NCBI GenBank assembly: GCA_000222875.2 | Contig: AFRD01000154.1 | Coordinates: 1-64,000, forward strand | DNA from: Periglandula ipomoeae IasaF13 | Lineage: Eukaryota > Ascomycota > Sordariomycetes > Hypocreales > Clavicipitaceae | DNA: 64,000 bases | Direction of reading: 5' to 3' | Part shown: positions 1 through 11,663 of the stretch, piece after piece | Layout: every line of letters starts with the position of its first letter | Numbering within the stretch: position 1 is the first letter of the stretch | Translations under genes and position numbers: made by a program | Notes under the pieces: generated by a model | Databases searched by the model: none | Told to the model about the DNA's origin: nothing | The model's input: the letters and a program-made list of their open reading frames with translations, nothing else

Positions 1-1
1 C

Positions 2-1613
2 CTTGACTACACGGAACCTCAGGACGTCGCTGCTCTGTGCCAGAACATGCTCTGCGGCACGAGTGAAATGAAGAATGGTGTGAAGATCGGAACATGCACC
101 AACAGATGGTACGACAAGATGCAGATTATTGTCTGCAAGAACGGCAGTGCAGGTATCAACTTCGAACACACTGGCGTGGACGGCCACACCGTCCTCCGCT
201 TCGCCAGTGATGTCTACACTGACACGATCCTACGGTTTGCGCGCACAATCAATGGCCAGGCTCCCACATTGTGGACGTCGACCAGTCCCGATCCATCCAA
301 AAGGGATCCCGAAAGTTTCGGTGATGTCAACACCACTCCGCGAAAGCTAGAATGGGACATGATTCCCGAGCTCAGCATCGCTGTACGATTTGCCGAGACC
401 AGACTGGCCGACTTGATCGAGCAAAACGAGTTCCAGTGCCTCGACTTCAGCTCTTACGGCAAGAACTTCATCACGTCAATGGGATTTTCACCAGATGCCT
501 TTGTCCAGATGGCCTTCCAAGCAGCATATTATGGGCTTTACGGTCGCGTAGAATGTACCTACGAGCCAGCAATGACCAAATTCTACCTCCATGGCCGCAC
601 GGAAGCGGTGCGCACCGTGTCCCAAGAATCAGTAGACTTCGTCCAAGCCTTCTGGGCCGACAATCCCGCCGAGCACAAGATTGAAGCTCTCAAGCGCGCC
701 TGCCAGAAGCACACAGCTCGCACCAGAGAGTGTCTCAAAGCAGAAGGCTGTGATCGCCACCTGTACGCTCTCTTCTGCGTCTGGCAGAAGTACGTGGATG
801 ACGAGATCGAAAGCGGCATGAGCAGCGTTGGCAGCCCGACGGACTACTCGCCGGTCGGTAGTCCTGGTAAAGAATCGAATGGATCCCTGGAGCAAGTCGT
901 AGAGGTCAAGCCTAACCGAGAGCGCGGCGACAGCACAAACTCCCGGTCTCGAGACGCACATCCTCTTCCGTTCATCTTCGCCGACAGCGGCTGGGACAAA
1001 CTCAACACGACTGTTCTTTCTACTTCGAACTGCGGAAACCCCTCGCTACGACAATTCGGCTTCGGACCAACGTCAGGCGATGGTTTCGGTATAGGCTACA
1101 TCATCAAAGACGACTCCATCTCAATCTGCGTCTCCAGCAAGCACCGCCAAACGAAGCGCTTCGTCGACACCCTGGAGAGCTACTTGCTTGAGATACGACG
1201 CATCCTAAGAATCACAAACCGCAAGTCGTCGACCGTCAAGAGCAGTCGAGCTCGCGAAGCCGAGTCCTCGCGGCCCAAGCAAGTCAGCCGCCTCAAGTCT
1301 CGCGGAAGACTGATAACGACAGAGGGCGTCGCGGCTAAGGAAACCGCCAGTCAGACCGAGGAGAGCGCCCTTGGAAGTGATGACGATGAGCTTGGCGGCT
1401 GCAAGTACTTTATTTCCATCAAAGTTGCAAAGTTTGACGCTAATATTTTTTTTTCCCTTAACAGATGGATTTTTTGACGCAGGCATGTTATTGCAAGCGT
1501 TGAAGGCACGCGACAGAAACGCCGAGTCGGGCGAGAGTAAAGCTTCGGAGAGGGCTGCCGTCCAGGCGAGACGGAGGGATGTTGGCAAGAAGTTGAGATT
1601 GACGATTGAGTGA
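2..1613 (+). CDS. Carnitine O-acetyltransferase, 3' part (5' end outside window)
   Basis: Transfers acetyl groups between CoA and carnitine, moving acetyl units between compartments during growth on acetate or fatty acids. The frame is open from the left edge, so the N-terminal half is missing. Exon 2-1400 encodes the C-terminal half of the choline/carnitine acyltransferase fold. The catalytic-His segment reads FEHTGVDGHT, followed by conserved blocks such as SSYGKNFI, MAFQAAYYGLYGR and GFGPTSGDGFGIGYII. The last exon (1465-1613) gives GFFDAGMLLQALKARDRN and ends in TGA. The junction restores ELGGYGFFDAG, the expected family sequence, only if the intron 1401-1464 starts with GC (GCAAGT) rather than GT. 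Lack of a visible targeting signal cannot be judged because the start is absent. It resembles the cytosolic Yat/FacC type more than Cat2, but that is an inference. Confidence 0.9.
1401..1464 (+). other. GC-AG intron in the carnitine acetyltransferase gene
   Basis: A 64-nt intron with 5' splice site GCAAGT, branch-like GCTAAT near 1438-1443, a T-rich tract and AACAG at 1460-1464. Splicing here joins GGCGGCT to ATGGATTT and gives GGYGFFDAG in frame. No nearby GT site restores that frame and sequence. Confidence 0.75.
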
Positions 1614-2191
1614 GGCTTGCGTCGGACGTGTGGTGTATGGCGGGAATGATGTTGTGTACATTTACGTTTACCTTTATGAATTGATTGGATATCCATGGAC
1701 TGTATCGTGTCTGATCGAACAGGGGGCAGTTGCTCTGAAGAGCCACTGTTCGTTTCTGACTACACCTTTCTGCTTTAGCGGAGACAGGAACGAATCCTGA
1801 ATTCATGAAGTTCATGTTTGGAGTAATGCGTGAATGTACTACGTTTGACACCATAGTACAATCCATCAGGTTAGAGCCCACAGATTTCAAGCTTATTTGA
1901 CACCCAGGCTATCAAAAGCTTCACCATGGAACAGACAGCTTGGCCATATTTGATATAGAAAGTGATATATAGGGTCCGAGTGCTACTATGTATAATTCAT
2001 ATGATCCCTAGATACAAAATACTAAAATGCCAGAAATCTAATCCAAAACTCCAAGCCATGAAACCATTACCGGCATTCGTCCTCTCGTTTCCTTCCTTCA
2101 AATGGATATCGCTAACGCTCAATCTGTACAGATATGTATGTTGGTTTTTGACATGCCAGACGCTGCAGGACGGGCTTGTCATAGAGCTGTT
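1614..2191. other. Intergenic, convergent 3' ends
   Basis: This is the 3' flank of the carnitine acetyltransferase (+) and of the surface-protein gene (-). I see no gene. Short frames here lack codon structure and family resemblance. Confidence 0.6.
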
Positions 2192-3662
2192 TTATGCCAG
2201 CTCGTGCATTTGGCCACGGTGGTTGTCGCCAGTCTGGGCGGGAGCTTCGTGCACTTGTCCCTGAGGAGGAGCTTGAGTGTTGGGTTGCTGGCCGTAGGGT
2301 TGTTGGGCTTGCACTGGCTGGAAACCACCGGGTTGTTGTTGATGAGGCGGCTGTTGACCTGGCGGCGGAGTTCCATATGCATTCGTCCAAGTAGGCGTAG
2401 GGCTGGTTGTGATGTGGCTCATTCGGGGGTCGGTCATGTGTGAGGTCGTCGGAGAGGAGGGGCCAAGTGATTGTTGAGGATAGTAGCCTCCTGGAGGAGG
2501 CGGCGTTGTCTGCGAGTATTGCTGCTGAGGAGGGTATCCCTGTGGTGGTGGAGGGGAGCCGCCGAATTTGGGATCGTAGTAGGACTGGGTCATGGGCATG
2601 CCAGGAGAAGCATTGGGTTGCATGGGAGACTGGTTCGAAGGAGGTGTTTCCGTTTTGCCAGCAGCCTTGCTCTTCTTACGGCGGAGGAAGAAGAAGAGGG
2701 CGAGAAGTCCGAGACCCATGGCTGCAACACCGCCGACAACAACACCGACAATAGCACCAACAGGTGTTTTGCTGCCTCCTCCGTTGTCGCCACCATTGTC
2801 GTTGCCTCCATTACCACCGCCAGTTTCAGAAGCAGTGGACTGCGCACCCGTTCCCGAGGCTGTAGGTGCCCCAATGGTCACACTCGTGGGAGCCGAGGAG
2901 AGATCGAAGGTCGTGGTCAGAGATTGAACGAATCTGGTGTAGGTTCTCTGGTCGGTCATCCCGCTCCAAGTAGTTTGGGCAAGCTGAGCAGTCGAGTAGT
3001 TATGGAGTTGCACCAGTAATCTGTGATGCCGCCAGGGAAAGCAATGGTGTTGCAGTATGGCATGCCAGTGCTCGTACTATTTCAGATTTGTTAATTACAT
3101 ATTCTGCTGATATCTCATCCAGGCATGACTGTTTGGAATTTAGGCCAAGGACAGCACAAATCACAGCCCCAGCTACGATAGGTGAGCGAGTCATTTCAAC
3201 TTAAACACATACCATTTCATAATTTGCGTGTTCTCGGCACAGAGATGGTCGCAAACGCTGGACGAGAAGTAGGACTTGTAATCGACGCAGCCAAAGCGGA
3301 AGTTGTATCCCACGTTATTGAAGCACATCACGGCACCGGAGAATGTCTTTTGAGCCAAGACTAAACCGCAAGTAGCGCCACGGCCACAGGTATTATGGGA
3401 CAGCAACACTGGCCGAGATCCAACCGCAGGTATTGTCCGGGGCAATCATCATGGTCAAAGGCGTCTTGGAGGTTGTTGCTCGTCGGAACAAGCCTCCTTG
3501 GAAATCGTCCAACCCAGGAGGCGCCGTGGGCTTGGGTGAAACACCATCGTCAGGAAGAACCACAGTGCCGGTAGCTCTCGGTTGATTAGCTACCAAGTTG
3601 CGACCCTCAACTCCGGTTGAGAGTGCCATGGCGGCAGCGGCCATAACTGAAGTCGTCTTCAT
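2192..3662 (-). CDS. Secreted Cys-rich single-pass membrane protein, reading frame interrupted
   Basis: The start ATG at 3662 gives a signal peptide (MKTTSVMAAAAMALS...). A Cys-rich ectodomain follows, then a Gly/Asn/Ser-rich stalk, one transmembrane helix (AIVGVVVGGVAAMGLGLL) with a basic stop-transfer (RRKKSK), and a Pro/Gln/Gly-rich cytoplasmic tail ending at 2192. That layout is typical of fungal wall-sensing or surface proteins. An ordinary intron begins at 3212 (GTATGT) and ends at 3077 or 3071. Two other frame changes lack good splice sites. One is near 3405, where NTCGWISASVAVP runs into a stop while the ectodomain continues as TCGRGATCGLVLAQ in another frame. The other is near 3000, between ITDYWCNS and the stalk frame; a 50-nt intron 3013-2964 (GTGCAA..GAG) could explain it. 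The gene is either a recent pseudogene, carries assembly indels, or uses unusual introns. Specific function unknown. Confidence 0.6.
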
Positions 3663-5879
3663 GGTCGGTGCTCTTGTCAATTCGTTCTCGTTTGTGTAAG
3701 AGCTAGGCTCGTGAGGCGAGAGTGCGAATCCGATCCTGCTCAACCACTCCTTTCCTGCTGAAGGTGAAGAGGATGTGAAGAGCTCGGGAAATGAAAATTT
3801 CCAGACTGGATTTGCCCGTCTTTAGGTTGGCCAGAACAACGGAACTGGGCCGCGAAAGCAGTTTTATTGATTGAGCCGCATGTCCGGGGGGGCGCAACCT
3901 CGACCGACGGGTGCTCATTAATTCATACAGTGAGATTTCAAGGGCCAGGCATGGACATATTGAAGAGGTTATGGACCCTTGCCAGTTACTGCTTCGCCCC
4001 CCGTCCCTTGGTGCTCTTCCAGTCAGCCTTAAACTAGTGCCTCTTAGCAATGCGCAAGTCGCAAGAGTATTGGCTGGATATGGTAGCTAAGCATCCTCCA
4101 GGCACAAGGTGTTGAGGAGATTGACGGGTCCGTCAAAGGAAGACAGGTCGACGGGCCATTGGCAGCCCTGCACAGTCCATTGTGGCTTGCAGAAGCTGAA
4201 CGACCAATATGGAGACCACGACGACCCCCAGCACGGAGCCAAAGCTATGACCTGGAGGGACACTTCCTGCAAAAGCAAGAGGAGAGGCCATTGTCGTTGG
4301 ACGAAACGTGACCTTGATCAGGTGCATCTGTCGTACCACAATGCAGCTTTCAGAGTGCAAAATATACAATTACGCGTCCAGTTCAATGTCATGGCACACA
4401 CATCCGACACGCAGCGGGCCGGCCAAGTCTCGGCCTCGCAGGATATTCTGCGTCTAGGTGTTAGCCATGTGTCGGTGAGACTAGCAGTGGCAAAGTCTTC
4501 ATGCATTGTCGACTCGCCGGTTTGTATGTATTTCGAAAGCGCCGACTAGACAGTCGTCCTTTTGTGCTGAGTGGTGTCATCATGATAAGCAATGGAAAGA
4601 AAATTGACACAGGTCGAATTCCTGACAGCGGAGACAATGAATGAGCCGCGCAATATTAGGGCAGAGGACAAGGCCCCCGTCGTATCGTACACGAGAGTTC
4701 CTAAAGCGGACGCGAGCTGCACACCATTATTCCGCCGCGGCTGGCGAACCACCGACTCGTGAAAAGGGTGCATTTCTCCGCGATTGTGATTCATTATCGC
4801 CGACAAGAAGCATCGCAATTCAATCCCATGCCCATGCCATGCCAAGCGCTCCAACAGGCGCGAGGCTTTTCGCTCGAGAGCTTTGGCCAGAAGCACAGCG
4901 TGTGACGTGGCTCAACTCAATTGACTCCCCCCCGAGTCGATACTGTGCCATCTCTGTCCAAGGTTGCCCATATGTGATCGCTCGGCTGACATGGTAATTT
5001 AATTCGCGCGCGGGCGATGAAGAGCACCTTGGGAGGAAACTTGGGATGAGAGGCGAACCCCGGGCTCGGAAGGAACTGCACCGACAGTCAGCAGCGAGTC
5101 GCGTCTATTTTGGCAGCTGACGGACAGCTAAAAGCTTATGTTTGCGGTAATTTCAGTACCAGATCGTCTAGCCTGCATGGTCCCATGTGTCTTGTCGCTG
5201 GCGTCGGGCATCAGTCTCCACAAGCAGTTAGACGCCTGTCTGGTCTCTTCTGGTTCGAATTTAGAAACCCACTCGCAGTGCAGTGGTCGAGGGCTTTTGT
5301 GAGGGCACGTGAGAGCGCATTCTGTTCGCGTCTTTATCCTCTAGGGTAGCGCCGCCGCCACGGATTTCGCTGTAAAGTATCAACATCGGGTGTACGGTAA
5401 TAAGCATTGAATATGTAATAAATCAAGCTGTACAGGTCCCTGTGAGAATCCTAGCATTCTGGATGGCAAAACAGGCTATTTTCACGCCTTTGTTGTTACC
5501 ATGTCGAAATTGTTCATTGTTCTTCGTGTCCATCATATGTGACGATCCCACTCTTACTCCGCACCCGTATCAACTTCCACCTCGTCTCAGAGCGTCCAGC
5601 CTCGTGCAACACGCGTGCCGCTCACGCTTCATTCATTTCACGTAAACAGACGCGGATTCGCCAAAGAACAGGACCGCATCTCAGTCAAACAATCCCGAAG
5701 ACGACCTCTCAACTAAACCATGGCCTCATCGCCTTGAATACATATCTTTTATAACCATTCCGCACATTCTTCAACGGAGCCTATCGTCTTACACGCCGCT
5801 CACGACACGAGACTTCCCAACCTTCACTCGGCAAGGCTGAGGCTGACCTTGCATCGTCCTCACCGATCCGACGTCGCTC
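3663..5879. other. Intergenic, divergent promoter region
   Basis: About 2.2 kb lies between the surface-protein gene (-) and the Rad57-like gene (+). Several short frames occur on both strands but none shows a domain, a splice-supported continuation or biased codon use. The last 300 bases before 5880 are pyrimidine-rich, as is common upstream of fungal starts. Confidence 0.6.
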
Positions 5880-7379
5880 ATGACAGACTTGCTTACAATC
5901 TTGTCCTCATTTCCACAGGCTGCCTTTGCTGCACTCCTTCCCACAATCGAGCAGCATCGGCTCTCAACCGTCGATTTGCTTGCGCTGCACCCGGCGGACA
6001 TCGCCAAACAGACGCATCTACCCCTGCTGGACCTGAAGAGACTCATTGCTGCCATTCAAGTCTCCTTGTCCGATGATTTGGTCCCACGGCATCCCCTCGA
6101 GCGACCCGCGGATGTCATAGTGAAAGAGGACGTGCCGCCCAAGGGAGATGGCGCACAAGAATCAGAAAAAGAGGAAGCTCCTGGGTCGCCACAACGAGAC
6201 GCGGCACCATCACAAGATGAGAAAGCACCAGAGAACGATGCCCGATTGGCACAGTCAGCGTCCCCCATACCTTCATCACGCCGCATTAGCACTCTAGATC
6301 CTCTGCTTGATGCCTCCCTCCACGGCGGCATACCGACCTCCTCCATCACAGAGATCACTGGAGAATCTGGTGCCGGCAAGACTCAATTTCTCCTCTCCCT
6401 CTGTCTCGCCGTCCAGCTTCCCCATCCGCATGGCCTTTCCAAACAGGCCCTCTACATCTCCACCGAATCCGGCCTGGCTACACGTCGCCTTTCCCAGATC
6501 CTGTCATCCAACCAAATTCTCCAAGGTCTGGATCCCTCGAATCGTCCTTCCCTGGACAACATCTTGAGCACAGTTACTCCAGATCTTGAATCGCAGGATC
6601 ACATCCTCGAGTATCAGGTCCCTGTGCTTCTGTCTCGTCATGACATTGGCCTCGTAGTCATCGACTCTGTGGCCGCCAACTACCGTGCCGAATTCGAGAG
6701 AAGCGGCTCCTCATATGGCTCTAATATGGCCGCACGGAGTGCCGCACTTATCCGTCTAGGAGCCTTATTGAGAGACTTGGCACGGCGTCACGATGTCGCT
6801 ATTGTAGTGGCGAACCAGGTGGCTGATCGATTTGCGTCACCCGCTGTACCAAGAACCCTTCCAGCAACTCAGGCCAGAGGCGCAAATACAAGTCAAGAGA
6901 GCCCTCTTGCGTCCAGAAGCATGGCACCACCACCTACGTCGACTCTGCAGAGCACACCATCGTCTTCCATGCCCATGCCTTTCTCGTTTCCTGATGATCA
7001 GCCTCCTACGCATCCGGCCCTGCGGCTAGATCACCAACAGCGCTGGTTCACCGGCTGGGGAGACGACCCTCGCTCTAATCGTGCCTTGAAGACGCCGAGC
7101 TTGGGGCTGGTGTGGTCCACACAGATATCCTGTCGAATTGCGCTCTTCAAGAGACCTGTGTACGGACGACCGCGGCAGATGATCGGTCCGATAGAGTCAG
7201 AGGATGGCGTTGAGGTGGGAGCTACATTGAGGAACTGGCGACGGTGGTTGAAGGTAGTATTTGCAAGTCACGCTGCTGCCTCGGGACAGGGGCTGGAGGA
7301 GGCGACGGAATTTGAGGTGTTCGCAGGAGGCGTACGCGGTGTGCCACCTAAAAAGAAAGGTGTCCGGACTCAGACTTGA
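5880..7379 (+). CDS. rad57: Rad57/XRCC3-like DNA repair recombinase paralog
   Basis: RecA/Rad51-superfamily ATPase, 499 residues, no intron. Rad51 paralogs of this type act with Rad55 (or the RAD51C partner) to load and stabilise Rad51 on single-stranded DNA in homologous recombination. An N-terminal helical domain (about 1-55) is followed by an acidic low-complexity linker. The ATPase core starts near STLDPLLDASLHGGIPTSSI. Walker A is GESGAGKTQ (about 160-168) and Walker B is IGLVVIDS (about 256-263). RLGALLRDLARRHDVAIVVANQV matches the RecA core strand/helix after Walker B. A Ser/Thr/Pro-rich insertion (about 320-385) separates the last core strands, which end with the WSTQISCRIALFKRP segment. 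Rad57 is preferred over Rad51 because of the divergent core and the insertion. XRCC3 is the same orthology group, so the symbol is only as precise as that. Confidence 0.85.
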   Translation: MTDLLTILSSFPQAAFAALLPTIEQHRLSTVDLLALHPADIAKQTHLPLLDLKRLIAAIQVSLSDDLVPRHPLERPADVIVKEDVPPKGDGAQESEKEEAPGSPQRDAAPSQDEKAPENDARLAQSASPIPSSRRISTLDPLLDASLHGGIPTSSITEITGESGAGKTQFLLSLCLAVQLPHPHGLSKQALYISTESGLATRRLSQILSSNQILQGLDPSNRPSLDNILSTVTPDLESQDHILEYQVPVLLSRHDIGLVVIDSVAANYRAEFERSGSSYGSNMAARSAALIRLGALLRDLARRHDVAIVVANQVADRFASPAVPRTLPATQARGANTSQESPLASRSMAPPPTSTLQSTPSSSMPMPFSFPDDQPPTHPALRLDHQQRWFTGWGDDPRSNRALKTPSLGLVWSTQISCRIALFKRPVYGRPRQMIGPIESEDGVEVGATLRNWRRWLKVVFASHAAASGQGLEEATEFEVFAGGVRGVPPKKKGVRTQT

Positions 7380-7687
7380 GCTGGCGAACAGTGTTATAAC
7401 GATGATGGCATATACTTTAGGATACACCGTTCTGAATGATGCGAAACGACTCACAACGATGAAATATGCAATACATCACCATTGCGTGAACATAATTCCA
7501 TCCTGGTTTAATGCGGCACCCATATCTGATACCAGCTTGAACATTTCATATTTTTCGAATCAATGAATTATCTCTTTAAATGTGGCCACATGACGTCTCT
7601 TAAACCCAAGCAAAGCGCCTCAATAATAAATGCTATCATCTACAGTTGTTTACATAATATATCCCAGTGCCCTATCATAAACCGATC
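7380..7687. other. Intergenic, convergent 3' ends
   Basis: About 310 bases between the stop codons of the Rad57-like gene (+) and RPC2 (-). It is A+T-rich, with AATAATAAAT near 7622-7631. Probably the overlapping 3' UTR/poly(A) region of both genes. Confidence 0.6.
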
Positions 7688-10600
7688 CTAACGTGGATGC
7701 GGGAATTCATCCTCGAGCTGTAACCGCACGCCGACATTCATACTAATCAGCTCCTGGACCAGCAACTTCGCCGCATACGGCATCTGCATCTGCGTGACCT
7801 GCCTCGTGCTCTTGCACGTGTTACAGTACCCCTTGTACCCGAACAGTCCGCACTGCTGGCAGATGTCTAGGTTGGTGCCGTCGGAGCTCAGCATGAGACG
7901 CTCAAGGAGGAGCTGTGATGCACCATAGGCGATGAGACAATCACGCTCCATTTCTCCGAGACGAAGACCTCCGTCTCGGGATCGACCTTCCGTGGGCTGC
8001 CGGGTGAGGATGGCGCGGGGACCGCGGGAGCGAGAATGCATCTTGTCCTGCACCATGTGCTTTAGACGCTGGTAGTAGATTGGGCCGTTAAAGATATATG
8101 CCTCCAGGGGCTCGCCTGTGAGGCCCGAGGTGAAGTAGTCTTTGCCTTCCCATGAGAAGCCGTAGTCGAGGAGGACTTTGCTCATGTCTTCGACAGGATG
8201 GGACCTGAACGCGTCTCCGAAGCCGTAGTCCGGACGCCCGTCGATAATGGACGCTTTGCCTGTCAAGCATTCTAGCAGTTTACCCACCGTCATTCGAGAC
8301 GGGAAACCGTGGGGGTTCATGATAATGTCTGGGCAAAGGCCGTTGTCGGCGAACGGCATGTCCTCTTGGTCGACAATAATGCCGACGACACCCTTCTGCC
8401 CGTGACGCGAAGAGAACTTGTCTCCGAGTTCGGGGCGACGAGTCTGTCGCGTCTGCACCTTGATGACGGTCGTGTCTTTTTCTGTCTGAGATATCATCAC
8501 CTTGTCAATGTATGCAGGATCAGGGATGCGGTAAGAGATGGCTGAGTCGCGGTATTCGCTTGGACCGCGATCGAGGCCAATGCCCGTGGTTGTAAGGTCC
8601 AAGGGAGTCTCCTTCTTCACCATGACCTCGCCGTGCTTAACACGATAGCCGACTGTAGCCAGACCATCGTCATCTAGAGCTTGGTACTTTTCCTCCCGGT
8701 GGCCTCCGTTCTCCTGGTTCACAGGATCGCCGATGCGCTCTCGTCGGCCGTTGGGATACTTTTGCAGCTCTGTGGTGTATTTGCGGAAGACTTGACAACG
8801 ACCAAAGCCCCTGTCGATGGACGCCTTGTTCAACACGAGGGCATCTTCAATATCATATCCAGAATATGACATGACCACGACGGTGGCATTATGCCCGGCA
8901 GGCAGCTTGTCATAGTGGACAAGCTGGATGGTTTTGCTGATAACCATGGGCCGTTGTGGGTATACGAGGGTGTAAAGTAGTGTGTCTATTCTGTTGAATT
9001 GGTTGTATGCAATGGCTCCGATGGCTTGTTTACCCATTGCACATTGGTACGTATTTCTGGGGGATTGGTTGTGATGAGGGAAGGGGATGATGCCGGCAAC
9101 GGCCCCGAGAATCGTGAACGGCTCGATTTCTAAATGTGTTGTGCTTTGCGTAATGTCTTTTTCGTAAATGGTGACGAGAGCGTCCTGCTCTTCATTGACA
9201 TCTAAATACTCGACAACTCCCTTTGTCAAGAAATCATCAAATGTGGCTTTGCCCATCTGCAGGAGACGGAGATGTTCGTCTTTGAGCTTTTGCTTTCCGT
9301 TCTTGACAATAATGTATGGTCGGCAAATGCGGCCTTCATCTGTGGCAATGTGCACAGCGTTGAAGTGGGAATTGAGATTGATACTGACAAAGGGTGAGAT
9401 CCAGCCTCTTCGACGCATGGTGCGGAACCTGGAGGCAAATCTCTTGGGGTATCTGGTCAGAGCGAATGGTGTACCATTCACGTGAATGATGTATGCTCCC
9501 TCACGATGCATCTCAGCACCAGAGAAATTTCGGATGGGCTGGACACCCGTATCCAGAGTGAAAATCCACCGTTTTACTGGCTCTTCATCGACGTTGGTAG
9601 TAATATGCGTCATGAGAGCCAAATTCTTCACCAGACCACAGGCTTCTCCTTCAGGGGTATCAGAAGTGCAAAGCATGCCCCATTGCGACGGCTGAAGGGC
9701 TCGGGGACCGGAGACCTTACGTGTCTTTTCGAACTGTGAGCTGATTCGGGTCATCATGCCCAGAGCACTGATATAACTAAGTCGACTCAATACATGAGTG
9801 ACACCTGCTCTGTTCATGTTGAAACGCTTCACGCTCCAGTTTCCGGTCTGGATAGCTCGATTGATGCCCAAACCGATGTTGTTAGCATGATTGCTGATCA
9901 TGTGAACGGCATCCAGTGGGACTGCGCGATTGTTCTTCTTCAAGAATTTGTCAATCGACATCTTGACCTCGCCCATGAATCTTTTGAACAAATCCTCAAA
10001 CAGTAGAGACAAAAGTTGACCTGCTAGCTCTAGTCGCTTGTTGCCCACAAAATCTCTGTCGTCTACAAGCTTGAGGTTTTGTGAAGCCATTAGGACTCGT
10101 CTCGTCATCATGGCGACGTAAATAGCTTTGGGATAGAAATCTAAACCCTCGATGGGTACATGAGCAATAATCAAATTGGCGAGGGCGTCAAGACCCTCTT
10201 CAACGTGATTTCGACGGACCTGAGGACCAAACATGGCCCTTCTCGATCCCATCTTCACTCTCGCGCCGATAAATTCCAGAGCCTGGTGTTGTGTGAAGAC
10301 ACCAGCTCTGGCTGCCTCGTCGAAGTTGATGACAAACTCGTCCTGATAACGGCCATCTGAGCCAGCGACCAGTTGCATGATTTCGTAGTCCGACAAACCG
10401 CCCAACGCTTTCAAGATGATGACAATCGGAATTCCCTCCACAAGGACATTGTGCGTCATGACGATTCTATCCTTCTTCAACGTGACATATGTCTTCGACT
10501 TTCGTTCGTGCGTCGAACTGGTGACGGAGGCGGACACAACGTTGTTCTTCTCATCGGCTTCTACAATGACACGGTTCTTGCTGAGCTGTTCTTGAATCAA

Positions 10601-11663
10601 AATGACTTTTTCTGTGCCGTTGATGATGAAATAACCGCCGGGATCGAGTGGACATTCGTTCATCGCCTCCATTTGTGCATTATTAGCGCCACTTAGGCGA
10701 CATTTGGAGCTCTTGAGCATTACTGGCATTCGCCCGAGCGGAACGTTTTTGCGGATGATCTTCTGCTTGTCTCTGATGTATTGGATGTCCACGACAATGG
10801 GAGCAGCGTATGTCATATCTCGGAGGCGGCACTCCATGGGAGTAACCTCGGTTCGCGAGTTTGCATCATTGTGATCCTGGCGTCGAGGGCGGTCGACACG
10901 AATATCGGTAAAGCTGCCAACGTGATGGACTTGTTAGCTTCTCGCGTGTTTGGTATGTTTAGCAGCTATGAATCAACATACTCTAGCCAGAAATTGCTGT
11001 CGACGTCGCTTCGGATTCTGCGATTCGCGCGTACGATATCCTTGATCTCTTGTTCGACGAAGAAATTGTATGAGTCAATGTGCCTGGGAGCTGTCAGCAA
11101 TCTTGCGCAGAGGTTCTCTGATGGGATCGAATCTGCGCGTACTGTTTGACGAGGCCTAAATTGAAAAAGAGAGCATATTAGCATAGACCTTTGTGAGAGC
11201 GAAATGAAGCTGAGAAAAGACTGCATCACGCACCTTTGACTTTGAGAAACGCGGGCAGAAGCTGGAACTTGTCATCCTTGGTGTTTACAGGATCTGTGAG
11301 CTTCTTGCCGTTGTAGAAGGGCTCCAGCAGGGCCTCGAAGCCATCGTCCACCGGGGGCATCGTGTCTATCACCTTGAGTGATGCATTCACGAGCTCGGCG
11401 GATGGGTTGTTGCGCTCAATGATCGAATACAAGGAGCTGTGCAGTCAACGCCTCTTCAAACCAATTTTTTTCCTTCGCGCCGCACCGGCCGAGCTCGACG
11501 AAAAAAAAGATGCCCCGCTGAAGATGAATGGCAGAGGTGGGGGAGGATTAGCGGGACTGCAAGCGGCCTGGTGGGGGACGACTGGCGCCACAGCGTGCGT
11601 TGAGCACTGAACAGGCGTTGCATGGCCACTGGCGAAGCCGCCGTTTGACTCCTCTGCCGTCAT
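7688..11663 (-). CDS. RPC2: DNA-directed RNA polymerase III second-largest subunit
   Basis: Forms half of the catalytic cleft of Pol III, which makes tRNA, 5S rRNA and other small RNAs in the nucleus. Exons read on the minus strand: 11436-11234, 11155-11143, 11083-10982, 10913-7688. A further 5' exon carrying the ATG is needed; a candidate ATG is at 11663 but its splice junction is not resolved. The junctions give KVKG-LVKQ-HIDSYNFF and FWLDFTDIRV, as expected for the subunit's N-terminus. Pol III-specific signatures include HHNQSPRNTYQCAMGKQAIG, YDKLPAGHNATVVVMSYSGY and DIEDALVLNKASIDRGFGRC. The C-terminal zinc site reads CQQCGLFGYKGYCNTC. About 1,180 residues without the missing exon, against about 1,150 in yeast. 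The QCAMGKQAIGAIAYNQ wording separates it from the Pol II subunit RPB2 and the Pol I subunit. Confidence 0.95.
11143..11155 (-). other. RPC2: 13-nt microexon of RPC2
   Basis: Thirteen bases flanked by intron 11233-11156 (GTGCGT..TTTAG) and intron 11142-11084 (GTACGC..CCCAG). It contributes the core of GLVKQH, the conserved motif before IDSYNFF. Skipping it would remove 13 nt and shift the frame. Confidence 0.75.

Noticed and set aside
2471..3019. 182-codon plus-strand frame
   Set aside because: Antisense to the repetitive Gly/Pro/Gln-rich part of the surface-protein gene.
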